Source: an uncultured Tenacibaculum sp.
GTDB taxonomy: Bacteria > Bacteroidota > Bacteroidia > Flavobacteriales > Flavobacteriaceae
NCBI RefSeq assembly: GCF_947494125.1
Contig: NZ_CANLTU010000001.1
Span: 1-64,000, forward strand
Length of the DNA: 64,000 bases
Direction: 5' to 3'
In this document: piece by piece, positions 1-8,003 of the stretch
Position numbering within the stretch: position 1 is the first letter of the stretch
Layout of the letters: each line of letters starts with the position of its first letter
The notes under the pieces: generated by a model
The model's input: only the letters and a program-made list of their open reading frames with translations
Database searches by the model: none
Told to the model about the DNA's origin: nothing
Program-made: the position numbers and the translations under genes

Positions 1-72
1 CTCCTTAGCTCAGTTGGTTAGAGCATCTGACTGTTAATCAGAGGGTCTTAGGTTCGAGTCCTAAAGGAGGAG
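1..72 (+). tRNA. tRNA-Asn (GTT), 5' end cut by window
   Basis: This copy is identical to the complete tRNA at 141-214 but lacks its first two bases because the window begins inside the gene. The anticodon loop CTGTTAA gives anticodon GTT (Asn). The acceptor 3' strand AGGAGGA and discriminator G are present. CCA is not encoded, so it must be added after transcription. Confidence 0.95.
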
Positions 73-140
73 CAAAATAAACAAAGGCAACGTAGAAGCC
101 GATAATTTCTACAACATACATATTTGTTCTACATGAACAT

Positions 141-214
141 TCCTCCTTAGCTCAGTTGGTTAGAGCATCTGACTGTTAATCAGAGGGTCTTAGGTTCGAG
201 TCCTAAAGGAGGAG
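141..214 (+). tRNA. tRNA-Asn (GTT)
   Basis: A complete 74-nt cloverleaf. The 7-bp acceptor stem pairs TCCTCCT with AGGAGGA, the anticodon stem is TCTGA/TCAGA with loop CTGTTAA (anticodon GTT), and the T arm contains GGTTCGAGTCC. CCA is not encoded. The gene is a tandem duplicate of the copy ending at 72, with a 68-nt spacer, and is followed by a terminator, so both are probably processed from one transcript. Confidence 0.97.
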
Positions 215-221
215 CAAAAAA

Positions 222-248
222 GGCTTACATTCGTGTAAGTCTTTTTTT
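222..248 (+). terminator. Rho-independent terminator of the tRNA-Asn unit
   Basis: An 8-bp stem (GGCTTACA with TGTAAGTC, including one G-T pair) closes a TTCG tetraloop and is followed by a run of seven T. It lies 8 nt after the second tRNA and just before bioF, separating the tRNA transcript from the biotin genes. Confidence 0.85.
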
Positions 249-259
249 ATTTTTATACT

Positions 260-1387
260 ATGCAATTTCCAAAAAAACTCTCTACTAAACTAGCGCAACG
301 TAAAGAAAACAACTCTTTAAGAATTCTTGGAGAGCATACTAATTTGATTGATTTCTCGTCAAATGACTATTTAGGCTTTGCTAAATCTGAAGTTGTTTTT
401 GATAAAACTCATCAATTTTTAATTGATAAAAACATAAAAATTAACGGAGCAACAGGCTCTCGATTACTTTCAGGAAATCATAATTTATATACTGAAGTTG
501 AAAAAGAATTATCTGAATTCCACAATTCCGATGCCGCTTTAATTTTTAATTCTGGTTATGATGCTAATATTGGTTTTTTCTCTTCTGTTCCTCAACGCGG
601 AGACATTATTCTATATGACGAATTAATTCATGCTTCTATTCGTGATGGAATTCAACTTTCAAAAGCTAAAGCTTATAAATTTAAACATAATAACCTTTTT
701 GACTTAAAAGAAAAGATTGTTCGCTTTAAACCAAATGAAAACAACGATGTTTATGTAATTACAGAATCTATTTTTTCTATGGATGGAGACAGCCCTGATC
801 TTAAGAAAATTGTTCAGGTTTGTGAAAAATATAAAGCTAATTTAATAGTTGATGAAGCTCATGCTATTGGTGTTTTTAACAATGGTTTAATTGAAGAACT
901 AGGTTTAGAAAAAGGTGTTTTCGCTAGGATTATTACCTTTGGAAAAGCACTAGGCTGCCATGGAGCTGCTATTTTATGTTGCAACAGCTTAAAAGAGTAC
1001 TTAATTAATTTTTCAAGAAGTTTTATTTATACTACTGGGTTATCTCCACACTCTATAGCTACCATTAGCTTTGCTTATAAAGAATTACAATTATCTAACT
1101 CAAGAGAAAAACTACAAACAAATATTTGTTTTTTTACTGAAGAAGCTAATCGATTAAATCTTAATTTTATAAAGAGTAAGTCGGCTATTCATTGTTGTAT
1201 TATTCCTGGCAATGAAAACGTAAAAAATATTGCTAAAAAATTAGAGAAAATTGGATTTGATGTAAAACCTATTTTATCTCCTACTATAAACAAAGGAGAA
1301 GAAAGATTACGTTTTTGTTTACATTCTTATAATTCCCATCAAGAAATAACTTTTGTTTTAGAACAACTTGCTACTTTTGTTTCTTAA
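260..1387 (+). CDS. bioF: 8-amino-7-oxononanoate synthase (BioF)
   Basis: PLP-dependent alpha-oxoamine synthase that condenses pimeloyl-ACP (or -CoA) with alanine to give 8-amino-7-oxononanoate, the first step of biotin ring assembly in the cytoplasm. The 375-aa protein shows the fold-type I signatures DEAHAIG (residues 198-204, PLP-ring Asp198) and TFGKALG with Schiff-base Lys229. The kbl paralogue at 19030-20223 has the same fold, but this copy is the BioF because it leads a run containing bioD and bioA. The next gene follows after 9 nt. No strong TAnnTTTG box precedes it; the closest is CATATTTG in the tRNA spacer, so its promoter is unclear. Confidence 0.93.
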   Translation: MQFPKKLSTKLAQRKENNSLRILGEHTNLIDFSSNDYLGFAKSEVVFDKTHQFLIDKNIKINGATGSRLLSGNHNLYTEVEKELSEFHNSDAALIFNSGYDANIGFFSSVPQRGDIILYDELIHASIRDGIQLSKAKAYKFKHNNLFDLKEKIVRFKPNENNDVYVITESIFSMDGDSPDLKKIVQVCEKYKANLIVDEAHAIGVFNNGLIEELGLEKGVFARIITFGKALGCHGAAILCCNSLKEYLINFSRSFIYTTGLSPHSIATISFAYKELQLSNSREKLQTNICFFTEEANRLNLNFIKSKSAIHCCIIPGNENVKNIAKKLEKIGFDVKPILSPTINKGEERLRFCLHSYNSHQEITFVLEQLATFVS

Positions 1388-1396
1388 AAAATACAT

Positions 1397-1774
1397 ATGA
1401 GAGATGATTATACAATTTTAGCTGTTTTTGAATATTCTACAGAAGCTCAAGTAATAAAATCAAAACTGGATTCTGAAGATATTAGAACGATGTTAATGGA
1501 TGAAAAAACTATTGATACTGATCCTTTATTAAGTCAAGCAATTGGTGGTGTAAAATTACTTGTTCATAATCAAGATCTAAATAAAGCATCAAATATTTAT
1601 AATGAAGTAAGAGCTTATGAAAAAGATGAAAACGGAAATGCTTATCAATGTAGTAAATGTAAATCATCAAAAATATTAGTTGCTCCACCTCAACGTAAAA
1701 GCTTTTTCTTTATGTTATTTCCTTTTTTTGAAAGCAGAAAATTAATATGTAACGATTGTAAAACAATCTTTTAA
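1397..1774 (+). CDS. DUF2007-type protein with C-terminal zinc ribbon
   Basis: A 125-aa protein. Residues 1-70 resemble the DUF2007 'putative signal transducing' fold, with a ferredoxin-like pattern starting YTILAVFEYSTEAQVIKSKL. The C-terminal part has two CxxC knuckles (CSKC near 85 and CNDC near 118), suggesting one bound zinc. It lies inside the biotin run, 9 nt after bioF, and its stop codon shares a base with the bioD start (TAATG), so translation is probably coupled. No biotin role is known for this family. It could be an unrelated passenger or an accessory factor. The domain call is moderately sure; the function is unknown. Confidence 0.75.
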   Translation: MRDDYTILAVFEYSTEAQVIKSKLDSEDIRTMLMDEKTIDTDPLLSQAIGGVKLLVHNQDLNKASNIYNEVRAYEKDENGNAYQCSKCKSSKILVAPPQRKSFFFMLFPFFESRKLICNDCKTIF

Positions 1775-2382
1775 TGAAAAAATATTTTATAACAGGAATT
1801 TCCACTGAAGTAGGAAAAACAATAGCTTCTGCAATTATTACTGAAGCTTTAGAAGCTGACTACTGGAAACCTATACAAGCTGGTGAATTAGAAAATTCAG
1901 ACGCTCATAAGGTTGAGCAATTAATTTCTAATTCTAAAACCATTATACATCCTAACTCATACGCTTTAAAAACTCCAATGAGTCCACATGCTGCTGCTGA
2001 AATAGATAATGTAGCTATAGAATTAACCAACATAACTGAACCAGAAACATCTAACAACTTAGTTATTGAAGGTGCTGGTGGTTTATTAGTTCCTCTGAAT
2101 AATTCGGATACTATTTTAGATATTATAAAACCCGATTATAAAGTAATAGTAGTTTCTCGCCATTATTTAGGAAGTATTAATCATACTTTACTAACTGTAC
2201 AGCTTCTAAAAGAAAAAGGATTTGATGTCTCAATACTTTTTTCTGGAGATGAGCATCCAACTACTGAAGCTATTATTAAAAAAATGGCCAATGTTCCTGT
2301 TATTGGACGAATTGATGAAGAACCTTATTTTGATCAAAACGTTATACGCGAATATGCCGACCTTTTTAAAGACAAATTATGA
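1774..2382 (+). CDS. bioD: Dethiobiotin synthetase (BioD)
   Basis: ATP-dependent carboxylase that closes the ureido ring of 7,8-diaminopelargonate to form dethiobiotin. The 202-aa protein begins with the Walker A-like GISTEVGKT (residues 8-16), typical of BioD, and carries the conserved IEGAGGLLVPL segment in the middle. The start overlaps the previous stop by one base, and its own stop overlaps the bioA start (ATGA), indicating tight translational coupling. The length is slightly short for the family (about 205-230 aa), but no motif appears missing. Confidence 0.93.
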   Translation: MKKYFITGISTEVGKTIASAIITEALEADYWKPIQAGELENSDAHKVEQLISNSKTIIHPNSYALKTPMSPHAAAEIDNVAIELTNITEPETSNNLVIEGAGGLLVPLNNSDTILDIIKPDYKVIVVSRHYLGSINHTLLTVQLLKEKGFDVSILFSGDEHPTTEAIIKKMANVPVIGRIDEEPYFDQNVIREYADLFKDKL

Positions 2383-3644
2383 CATTACAAGAAAGAGATA
2401 AAAAACATTTATGGCATCCTTTAAAACAACATCAAACACATCCAAATAGTTTAGGTATTGTAAAAGCAAAAGGCTGTATTTTAACTGATGAAAATGGTAA
2501 TGAATATATTGATGCTATTTCCTCTTGGTACACCTGTATGTTTGGTCATTGCAATGACTTTATAACAACGAAGGTTTACAAACAAATGCAAACATTAGAT
2601 CAAATAATGTTTAGCGATTTCACACATGAACCTGCAGTTAAACTATCAGAAGAACTGATTAAAATTCTACCAGAAAATCAGAATAGAATTTTCTTTAACG
2701 ATAATGGCTCTACTGCTGTTGAAGCTGGAATTAAAATGGCACTTCAATACTATTTTAATAAAGGTGAAAAAAGAAATACGTTTGTTGCTTTTGAAAATGG
2801 TTTTCATGGAGATACTTTTGGTGCCATGTCTGTCTCTGGATTGTCTGTTTATAATGGTCCTTTTGAAGATTTTTTAATGGATATTAAACGTATTCCTGTT
2901 CCAAATGGAAATAATAGTCAAGTTATTTTGAAACAATTACAGCAAATTGTTTCTGAGAATAGCATTGCTGGATTTATATATGAACCTTTAATACAAGGCG
3001 CAGCTGGGATGAAAATTCATAATGCTGAAGATTTAAATCCTGTTTTACAATTTTTCAAAAATCACAATATTTTAACTATTGCTGATGAAGTTATGACTGG
3101 TTTTGGTAAAACTGGAAATAATTTTGCTTCAGATGAAATCACCACAAAACCAGATATTATTTGTTTAAGTAAAGCTTTAACTGCTGGTTTAGTCCCTATG
3201 GCTATTACATCTTGTACAGAAGATATTTATAATGAGTTTTTAAGCAATGATATTGCTAAAGGTTTTTTTCATTGCCATACATATTCTGCAAATCCGATAG
3301 CTTGTAGTGCTGCATTGGCTAGTATTGAATTATTACAAAGTGATGAAATTCAGAAAAACATTCAATACATTTCAGACTCTCATAAGTCGTTTACAAATAA
3401 AATAGCTAATCATCCTAAAGTAACAACTACTAGAAGCAAAGGTGTAATTTTAGCAATAGACTTAAAAACTAATGCTGGTAGATATGGAACTTTAAGAGAT
3501 CAATTATTAAAATCATTTATGGGTAAAGGAGTATTTTTACGTCCGCTTGGAAATACTATTTATATTCAGCCACCTTATGTAATTACAAAACAACAATTAC
3601 AAAAAATATATACTACTATTGAAGAGGTTTTAGATACTTTCTAA
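2379..3644 (+). CDS. bioA: Adenosylmethionine-8-amino-7-oxononanoate aminotransferase (BioA)
   Basis: PLP aminotransferase making 7,8-diaminopelargonate; S-adenosylmethionine is the usual amino donor. The 421-aa class III aminotransferase starts LWHPLKQH near residue 11, as BioA proteins do. It has ADEVMTGFGKTG with PLP-ring Asp236 and LSKALTAGLVP with Schiff-base Lys265. It overlaps bioD by 4 nt. Its 3' end overlaps by 15 nt the convergent Coa1-like gene, which separates it from the ketoacyl synthase and bioB. Confidence 0.94.
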   Translation: MTLQERDKKHLWHPLKQHQTHPNSLGIVKAKGCILTDENGNEYIDAISSWYTCMFGHCNDFITTKVYKQMQTLDQIMFSDFTHEPAVKLSEELIKILPENQNRIFFNDNGSTAVEAGIKMALQYYFNKGEKRNTFVAFENGFHGDTFGAMSVSGLSVYNGPFEDFLMDIKRIPVPNGNNSQVILKQLQQIVSENSIAGFIYEPLIQGAAGMKIHNAEDLNPVLQFFKNHNILTIADEVMTGFGKTGNNFASDEITTKPDIICLSKALTAGLVPMAITSCTEDIYNEFLSNDIAKGFFHCHTYSANPIACSAALASIELLQSDEIQKNIQYISDSHKSFTNKIANHPKVTTTRSKGVILAIDLKTNAGRYGTLRDQLLKSFMGKGVFLRPLGNTIYIQPPYVITKQQLQKIYTTIEEVLDTF

Positions 3645-4103
3645 AACCTTTTCTTTTTTCAATAAATTTATCTCTTCTTGCGTTTCTTTTATACGCACAT
3701 ATAAATCTTCATAAATCCATTCACCGTTAGATTTAATTCCTTTTATTATTAAAGTACCTTCTCCTTTATCTCCACGTATTGGAATAGAAAAATCCACATC
3801 ACCATCATTATTACTTAACGAGATATTTCCTGAAGGAATACCATATTTTTCAATTTCATCACCAAGTAAAAATTTTACTTTTTCATTATCTCTAACCTGC
3901 TCCATAGCATATTCTACAGGTGTTGCATTATCTATTAGTTTAGAGACTCCAAAAATAGCAGCTCCAATTCCAAATACAAAGAATAAAATAATTCCTATAC
4001 AACCACAGCCACAGCCCCCTACAGGAACAGCCCACATCCAATTTCTACTAAACCAACTTTTTTGAGAAGCCTCTTCCATTTTTTTAAAATTTAATGAATA
4101 CAA
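3630..4103 (-). CDS. Coa1-like (DUF1783) membrane protein
   Basis: A 157-aa protein. A single hydrophobic segment (about residues 24-52, starting GGCGCGCIGIILFFV) follows a short cytoplasmic N-terminus. The remainder resembles the cytochrome oxidase assembly factor Coa1 domain, with the pattern PVEYAMEQVRDNEKVKFLLG, then a small beta sheet ending in EWIYEDLYVRI. In mitochondria Coa1 acts in Cox1 maturation; the role of bacterial relatives is unknown. Met9 (MEEASQKSW) is an alternative start. It is the only gene on the opposite strand inside the biotin cluster, with its 3' end overlapping bioA by 15 nt. Confidence 0.7.
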   Translation of the reverse strand: MYSLNFKKMEEASQKSWFSRNWMWAVPVGGCGCGCIGIILFFVFGIGAAIFGVSKLIDNATPVEYAMEQVRDNEKVKFLLGDEIEKYGIPSGNISLSNNDGDVDFSIPIRGDKGEGTLIIKGIKSNGEWIYEDLYVRIKETQEEINLLKKEKVLESI

Positions 4104-4220
4104 AATACAGCTTTTTTTAAATAATTTATCTATTTTTCAATAAGATAACTAATCAAGGGCTGTCTTTTTTTGTTCCTATTCTAAAAAAGTTGAAATTTGC
4201 ACTTTAAAAGAAATAAAAAG

Positions 4221-5375
4221 TTGAATACAAGAATTTCTATTACAGCAATGGCTTCTGTTTCTTCTTTAGGGAGTACTCCTAATGAAGTTTGGAAAAACTA
4301 CCTTAATACTAAACATTATTTAAGTACTAAGAATTTTGACAATTTTAAGGCTTATGTAGCCCAGTTGTCTGATGATATTAAAAATGAAATCAATCAACTA
4401 AAATATTCAGATAATAAGTATAAAAATCTAGATGAAACTGTTTTATACACCATCTATGTAGCTCGTAAAGCTATAAAAAACACAAACTGGAAACCTCAAG
4501 ACAACTTTGGTATTAACATTGGTTCTTCTCGAGGAGCTACATCTTTATTTGAAAAATATTATAAAGAATTTTTAGAAACAGGTAAATCGTCAACATTAAG
4601 TTCTCCAACAACTACTTTAGGTAATATTTCATCGTGGATTGCTCACGATTTACAAACCAATGGCCCGGAAATTTCTCATTCAATTACTTGTTCTACAGGT
4701 TTACATTCTTTATTAAATGGAATTGCTTGGTTACAATCTGGAATGACTAATAAGTTTATGATTGGTGCCAGTGAAGCTTCTTTGACAGATTTTACTATTG
4801 CTCAAATGCAAGCTTTAAAAGTATATTCAAATGAAACTGAGGAATATCCTTGTAAAGCTTTTGACATGACAAAAACAAAAAACACCATGGTTTTAGGTGA
4901 AGGTGCAGCTGTTTTTTGTTTAGAAAATGATATTCAAGAAAACGCAATTGCTTTTATAGATGGTATTGGTTATGCTACCGAAGTTCTAAAACATAATACT
5001 TCGGTAACTGCAGATGCAGAATGTTTTCAAAAATCAATGAAAATGGCACTAAAAAACACATCTGTTAAAGAAGTAGATGCCATAGTTATGCATGCACCAG
5101 GAACCATAAAAGGTGACCAATCTGAAATAAATGCTATAAATGCAGTTTTTGGAAATCACACCCCATTTTTAACAACTAACAAATGGAAAGTGGGTCATAC
5201 TTTTGCTACTTCTGGCTTATTAAGTTTAGAGCTAGCTATATTAATGTTGCAACATCAAAAAGCAATAGAAGTTCCTTTTGCAAGCAAGCAAGATCTTCCT
5301 AAAAAAATAAATAAAATATTAGTTAATGCAGTAGGTTTTGGAGGAAATGCAGTTTCTGTATTACTATCTAAATAA
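4221..5375 (+). CDS. Beta-ketoacyl-[ACP] synthase (KAS I/II type) of the biotin cluster
   Basis: Thiolase-fold condensing enzyme with the full Cys-His-His triad of FabB/FabF enzymes. In the frame that opens at 4197 these are Cys165 (ITCSTGLHS), His299 (VMHAPGTIKGD) and His334 (VGHTFATSG). Two TTG start codons are possible: 4197, or 4221, which gives MNTRISITAMASVSSLG and matches where ketoacyl synthases usually begin. I chose 4221; the first ATG at 4248 would cut into the first strand. A near -7 box (GAAATTTG, 4192-4199) overlaps the 4197 start, which also favours 4221. bioB follows 36 nt later. The context suggests a role in making the pimeloyl chain (inference); general fatty acid synthesis is the alternative. 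Confidence 0.85.
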   Translation: MNTRISITAMASVSSLGSTPNEVWKNYLNTKHYLSTKNFDNFKAYVAQLSDDIKNEINQLKYSDNKYKNLDETVLYTIYVARKAIKNTNWKPQDNFGINIGSSRGATSLFEKYYKEFLETGKSSTLSSPTTTLGNISSWIAHDLQTNGPEISHSITCSTGLHSLLNGIAWLQSGMTNKFMIGASEASLTDFTIAQMQALKVYSNETEEYPCKAFDMTKTKNTMVLGEGAAVFCLENDIQENAIAFIDGIGYATEVLKHNTSVTADAECFQKSMKMALKNTSVKEVDAIVMHAPGTIKGDQSEINAINAVFGNHTPFLTTNKWKVGHTFATSGLLSLELAILMLQHQKAIEVPFASKQDLPKKINKILVNAVGFGGNAVSVLLSK

Positions 5376-5411
5376 TATCCTTATTTTTACCCCAACAAAC
5401 AACTCGAATTT

Positions 5412-6566
5412 ATGAGCGAAGTAAGACATAACTGGACGAAAGAAGAAATTCTAGAAATATATAACAAACCTATGATGGAGCTTTTATACGAAGCTGCTAC
5501 AATTCATAGAAAAAGTCACGACCCCAACGTAGTACAAGTTTCTACATTACTATCTATAAAAACTGGTGGATGCTCTGAAGATTGTGGATATTGCCCACAA
5601 GCTGCACGTTACCACACGAATGTTGATGGAAATGATTTAATGTCTGTACAACAAGTAAAAGCACAAGCTTTAAGAGCAAAATCTGGTGGAAGTTCTCGCG
5701 TATGTATGGGTGCTGCTTGGAGAAATGTAAAAGACGGACCTGAATTTGATCAAGTATTAGAAATGGTTAGAACCATTAATAAACTAGACATGGAAGTTTG
5801 CTGTACTTTAGGTATGGTTACTGAAAATCAAGCACAACGTTTAGCTGAAGCAGGATTGTATGCTTATAACCACAATTTAGATTCTTCTGAAGAATATTAT
5901 AAAGAAGTAATTTCTACTCGTGGGTACCAAGATAGATTAGATACCATTGATAATGTTCGTAAAACGAATGTGACAGTTTGTTCTGGAGGAATTATTGGTA
6001 TGGGAGAATCTGCAGAAGATAGAGCTGGAATGTTAGTTGCTTTATCTACCCTAGATCCTCAACCTGAATCTACTCCAATTAACGCTTTAGTTGCAGTAGA
6101 AGGAACTCCATTAGAAGATGAGAAACCTGTTGAAATTTGGGATATGGTTCGTATGGTAGCAACCACTCGTATTGTATTACCTGAAACACAAGTGCGTTTA
6201 TCCGCTGGTAGAACTCAAATGAGTAGAGAAGGGCAAGCAATGTGTTTTTTTGCTGGTGCTAACTCTATTTTTGCTGGTGATAAATTATTAACGACACCTA
6301 ATCCTGATGTAGACGAAGACATGAAAATGTTTAAACTATTAGGATTAAATCCACAAAAACCTTTTACTAAAAAAGTTCAACCACAATCTGTTGAAGCAAA
6401 AGATTCTGAATTTGAAACTTTAGGTGAAAAGCCAAAATGGAGTCGACCTGATCATAAAATTGATCGTAACGAACAAAAGAAACAAGAGGCTAAAGAAATA
6501 AAAAAACAAACTCTTAATGTTAAGAGAATGCTTACAGAAGAACCTCAGAAAGAATCTGTAAAATAA
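5412..6566 (+). CDS. bioB: Biotin synthase (BioB)
   Basis: Radical SAM enzyme that inserts sulfur into dethiobiotin to give biotin. The 384-aa protein has the radical-SAM triad Cys54-x3-Cys58-x2-Cys61 in GGCSEDCGYCPQ and the YNHNLDSS segment typical of BioB. Conserved second-cluster residues appear in the CCTLGM and CSGGIIGMGE segments. After about residue 345 there is a charged, Lys/Glu-rich tail of some 35 residues, beyond the usual family length, probably disordered. It is the last gene of the biotin cluster and is followed directly by a strong terminator. Confidence 0.96.
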   Translation: MSEVRHNWTKEEILEIYNKPMMELLYEAATIHRKSHDPNVVQVSTLLSIKTGGCSEDCGYCPQAARYHTNVDGNDLMSVQQVKAQALRAKSGGSSRVCMGAAWRNVKDGPEFDQVLEMVRTINKLDMEVCCTLGMVTENQAQRLAEAGLYAYNHNLDSSEEYYKEVISTRGYQDRLDTIDNVRKTNVTVCSGGIIGMGESAEDRAGMLVALSTLDPQPESTPINALVAVEGTPLEDEKPVEIWDMVRMVATTRIVLPETQVRLSAGRTQMSREGQAMCFFAGANSIFAGDKLLTTPNPDVDEDMKMFKLLGLNPQKPFTKKVQPQSVEAKDSEFETLGEKPKWSRPDHKIDRNEQKKQEAKEIKKQTLNVKRMLTEEPQKESVK

Positions 6567-6570
6567 CACT

Positions 6571-6603
6571 AAAAAGAACTACTAAAAAGTAGTTCTTTTT
6601 TTT
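6571..6603 (+). terminator. Rho-independent terminator after bioB
   Basis: A 13-bp perfect stem (AAAAAGAACTACT with AGTAGTTCTTTTT) and an AAAA loop; the T run continues to 6603. It closes the biotin cluster 4 nt after the bioB stop. Confidence 0.9.
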
Positions 6604-6696
6604 ATTACATAATGTGCAAATTCTTATTTTTAAATCTAACTCATTTCTAAATATTTTTTAACAAGAATCTATCTAAATAATTTGGAAACGTTTTAT

Positions 6697-6704
6697 TAAC
6701 TTTG
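6697..6704 (+). promoter_or_regulatory. Putative -7 box (TAACTTTG) of the cupin gene
   Basis: A perfect match to the Bacteroidota -7 consensus TAnnTTTG, 20 nt upstream of the ATG at 6725. The only upstream TTTG (6681-6684) is 12 nt away, closer than the usual 17-21, so the -33 element is not convincing. Confidence 0.5.
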
Positions 6705-6724
6705 CTTCTTGAAAAAAAGGGTGC

Positions 6725-7579
6725 ATGGGATTACAGTTACAACAAATAGACAGGGTTGAAACCATAACAAAAGAAGATTTTATTAAAAACTACTTCAAAC
6801 CTCAAAAGCCAGTAGTTATTGAGCGTTTTATTGAAGATTGGCCTGCTTATGATAAATGGTCTTTAGAATACATGAAAGAAGTTGCGGGCGACAAAACCGT
6901 TCCTTTATATGATGATAGACCTGTAGATTACAAAGATGGTTTTAATGAACCGCATGCCACTATGAAAATGAGTGAGTATGTTGATTTATTAAAAAGAGAA
7001 CCAACAAAATTTCGTATTTTTTTATGGAATGTATTAAAAGAAGTTCCTATTCTTCAAAAAGATTTTAAATTTCCTGATTTTGGTTTACGTTTAATGAAAG
7101 GGTTACCAATGTTGTTTTTTGGAGGTACAGATTCTTATACCTTTATGCATTACGATATTGATTTAGCTAACATTTTTCATTTTCATTTTGAAGGAAAAAA
7201 GAAGTGCATTTTATTTGACCAGAAACAAAATAAATTCTTATATAAAATACCACATTCTTTAATTACAAGAGAAGATATTGATTTTAATAATCCTGATTTT
7301 GATAAATGGCCTGCTCTTAAAAAAGCCCAAGGTCATGTTGCTGAGTTAGAACACGGTAATGTTTTATATATGCCTGAAGGTTATTGGCATTATATGCGTT
7401 ATATAACTCCTGGTTTTTCTATGAGTTTACGTGCAATAGCTCGTAACCCTAAAAATTTAGGTAAAGCTATTTACAATGTATTTATTATGCGTACTGTTGA
7501 TAATATAATGCGAAGGATAAAAGGTCAGAAATGGATTGATTGGAAGAACGAACAGGCTCTTGTAAGAACAAAAAAATAA
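6725..7579 (+). CDS. Cupin-like JmjC-type Fe(II)/2-oxoglutarate oxygenase
   Basis: A 284-aa protein of the cupin_8/JmjC group, relatives of the asparaginyl hydroxylase FIH. The facial triad is visible as His142-x-Asp144 (FMHYDID) and the distal His222 (PEGYWHYM), so it is likely an active Fe(II)- and 2-oxoglutarate-dependent hydroxylase. The N-terminal pattern IERFIEDWPAYDKWSLEYM is characteristic of the family. The substrate is unknown; FIH-like bacterial enzymes have been linked to protein or tRNA hydroxylation. It forms a single-gene unit with its own -7 box and shares a terminator with the convergent gene at 7610. Confidence 0.82.
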   Translation: MGLQLQQIDRVETITKEDFIKNYFKPQKPVVIERFIEDWPAYDKWSLEYMKEVAGDKTVPLYDDRPVDYKDGFNEPHATMKMSEYVDLLKREPTKFRIFLWNVLKEVPILQKDFKFPDFGLRLMKGLPMLFFGGTDSYTFMHYDIDLANIFHFHFEGKKKCILFDQKQNKFLYKIPHSLITREDIDFNNPDFDKWPALKKAQGHVAELEHGNVLYMPEGYWHYMRYITPGFSMSLRAIARNPKNLGKAIYNVFIMRTVDNIMRRIKGQKWIDWKNEQALVRTKK

Positions 7580-7606
7580 AAAAAGCACCTTATTGGTGCC
7601 TTTTTT
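7578..7606. terminator. Bidirectional terminator
   Basis: The hairpin pairs GCACC with GGTGC around a TTATT loop, flanked by an A run on the left and a T run on the right. It lies between convergent genes ending at 7579 (+) and 7610 (-) and can serve both. Confidence 0.8.
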
Positions 7607-7609
7607 ATT

Positions 7610-7987
7610 CTATTTCCCAAACAAACGTTGAAAGAAATTTTTTGTTTTTGTTGTAGCTTCCTTTAATTCTTCTTGTGCATCTTCTGCTAAATCTACTATG
7701 TGTTCAGTTGCTTCTCCTGCCAACTCAGATGCTTTTTCTGTTACGTTATCCAAAACTTCTTTTGCATCTTCTGCTAATTCAATTGCAGTTTCTTTCATTT
7801 TCTGCATTGACTCTTCTGATATTATTTCACTAGCTCTATCTTTAATACTTTCTACTGCATCAACAATATGCTCTCCTGTTTCTCCTGCTAGTTCTGACGC
7901 TTTTTCTGTTACTTTATCCATAACATCCTTTGCTTTATCTAAACCTTCATCTAAATTGTCTTTAAACTTCTTATTATCTTCTTCCAT
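7610..7987 (-). CDS. Amphipathic helical protein with internal duplication (LEA/YtxH-like)
   Basis: A 125-aa, Lys/Glu-rich, cysteine-free protein with no signal peptide, predicted to be almost wholly helical. Two copies of one block are evident: VTEKASELAGETGEHIVD (about 26-43) and VTEKASELAGEATEHIVD (about 82-99), separated by roughly 55 residues. Ala/Glu/Lys repeats of this kind occur in late-embryogenesis-abundant and YtxH/apolipoprotein-like stress proteins, which suggests desiccation or membrane protection (inference). It sits downstream of a TM2-domain gene on the same strand. The C-terminus FFQRLFGK is a short amphipathic patch that could touch membranes. Confidence 0.65.
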   Translation of the reverse strand: MEEDNKKFKDNLDEGLDKAKDVMDKVTEKASELAGETGEHIVDAVESIKDRASEIISEESMQKMKETAIELAEDAKEVLDNVTEKASELAGEATEHIVDLAEDAQEELKEATTKTKNFFQRLFGK

Positions 7988-8003
7988 TTCTTATAAAATT
8001 AAC

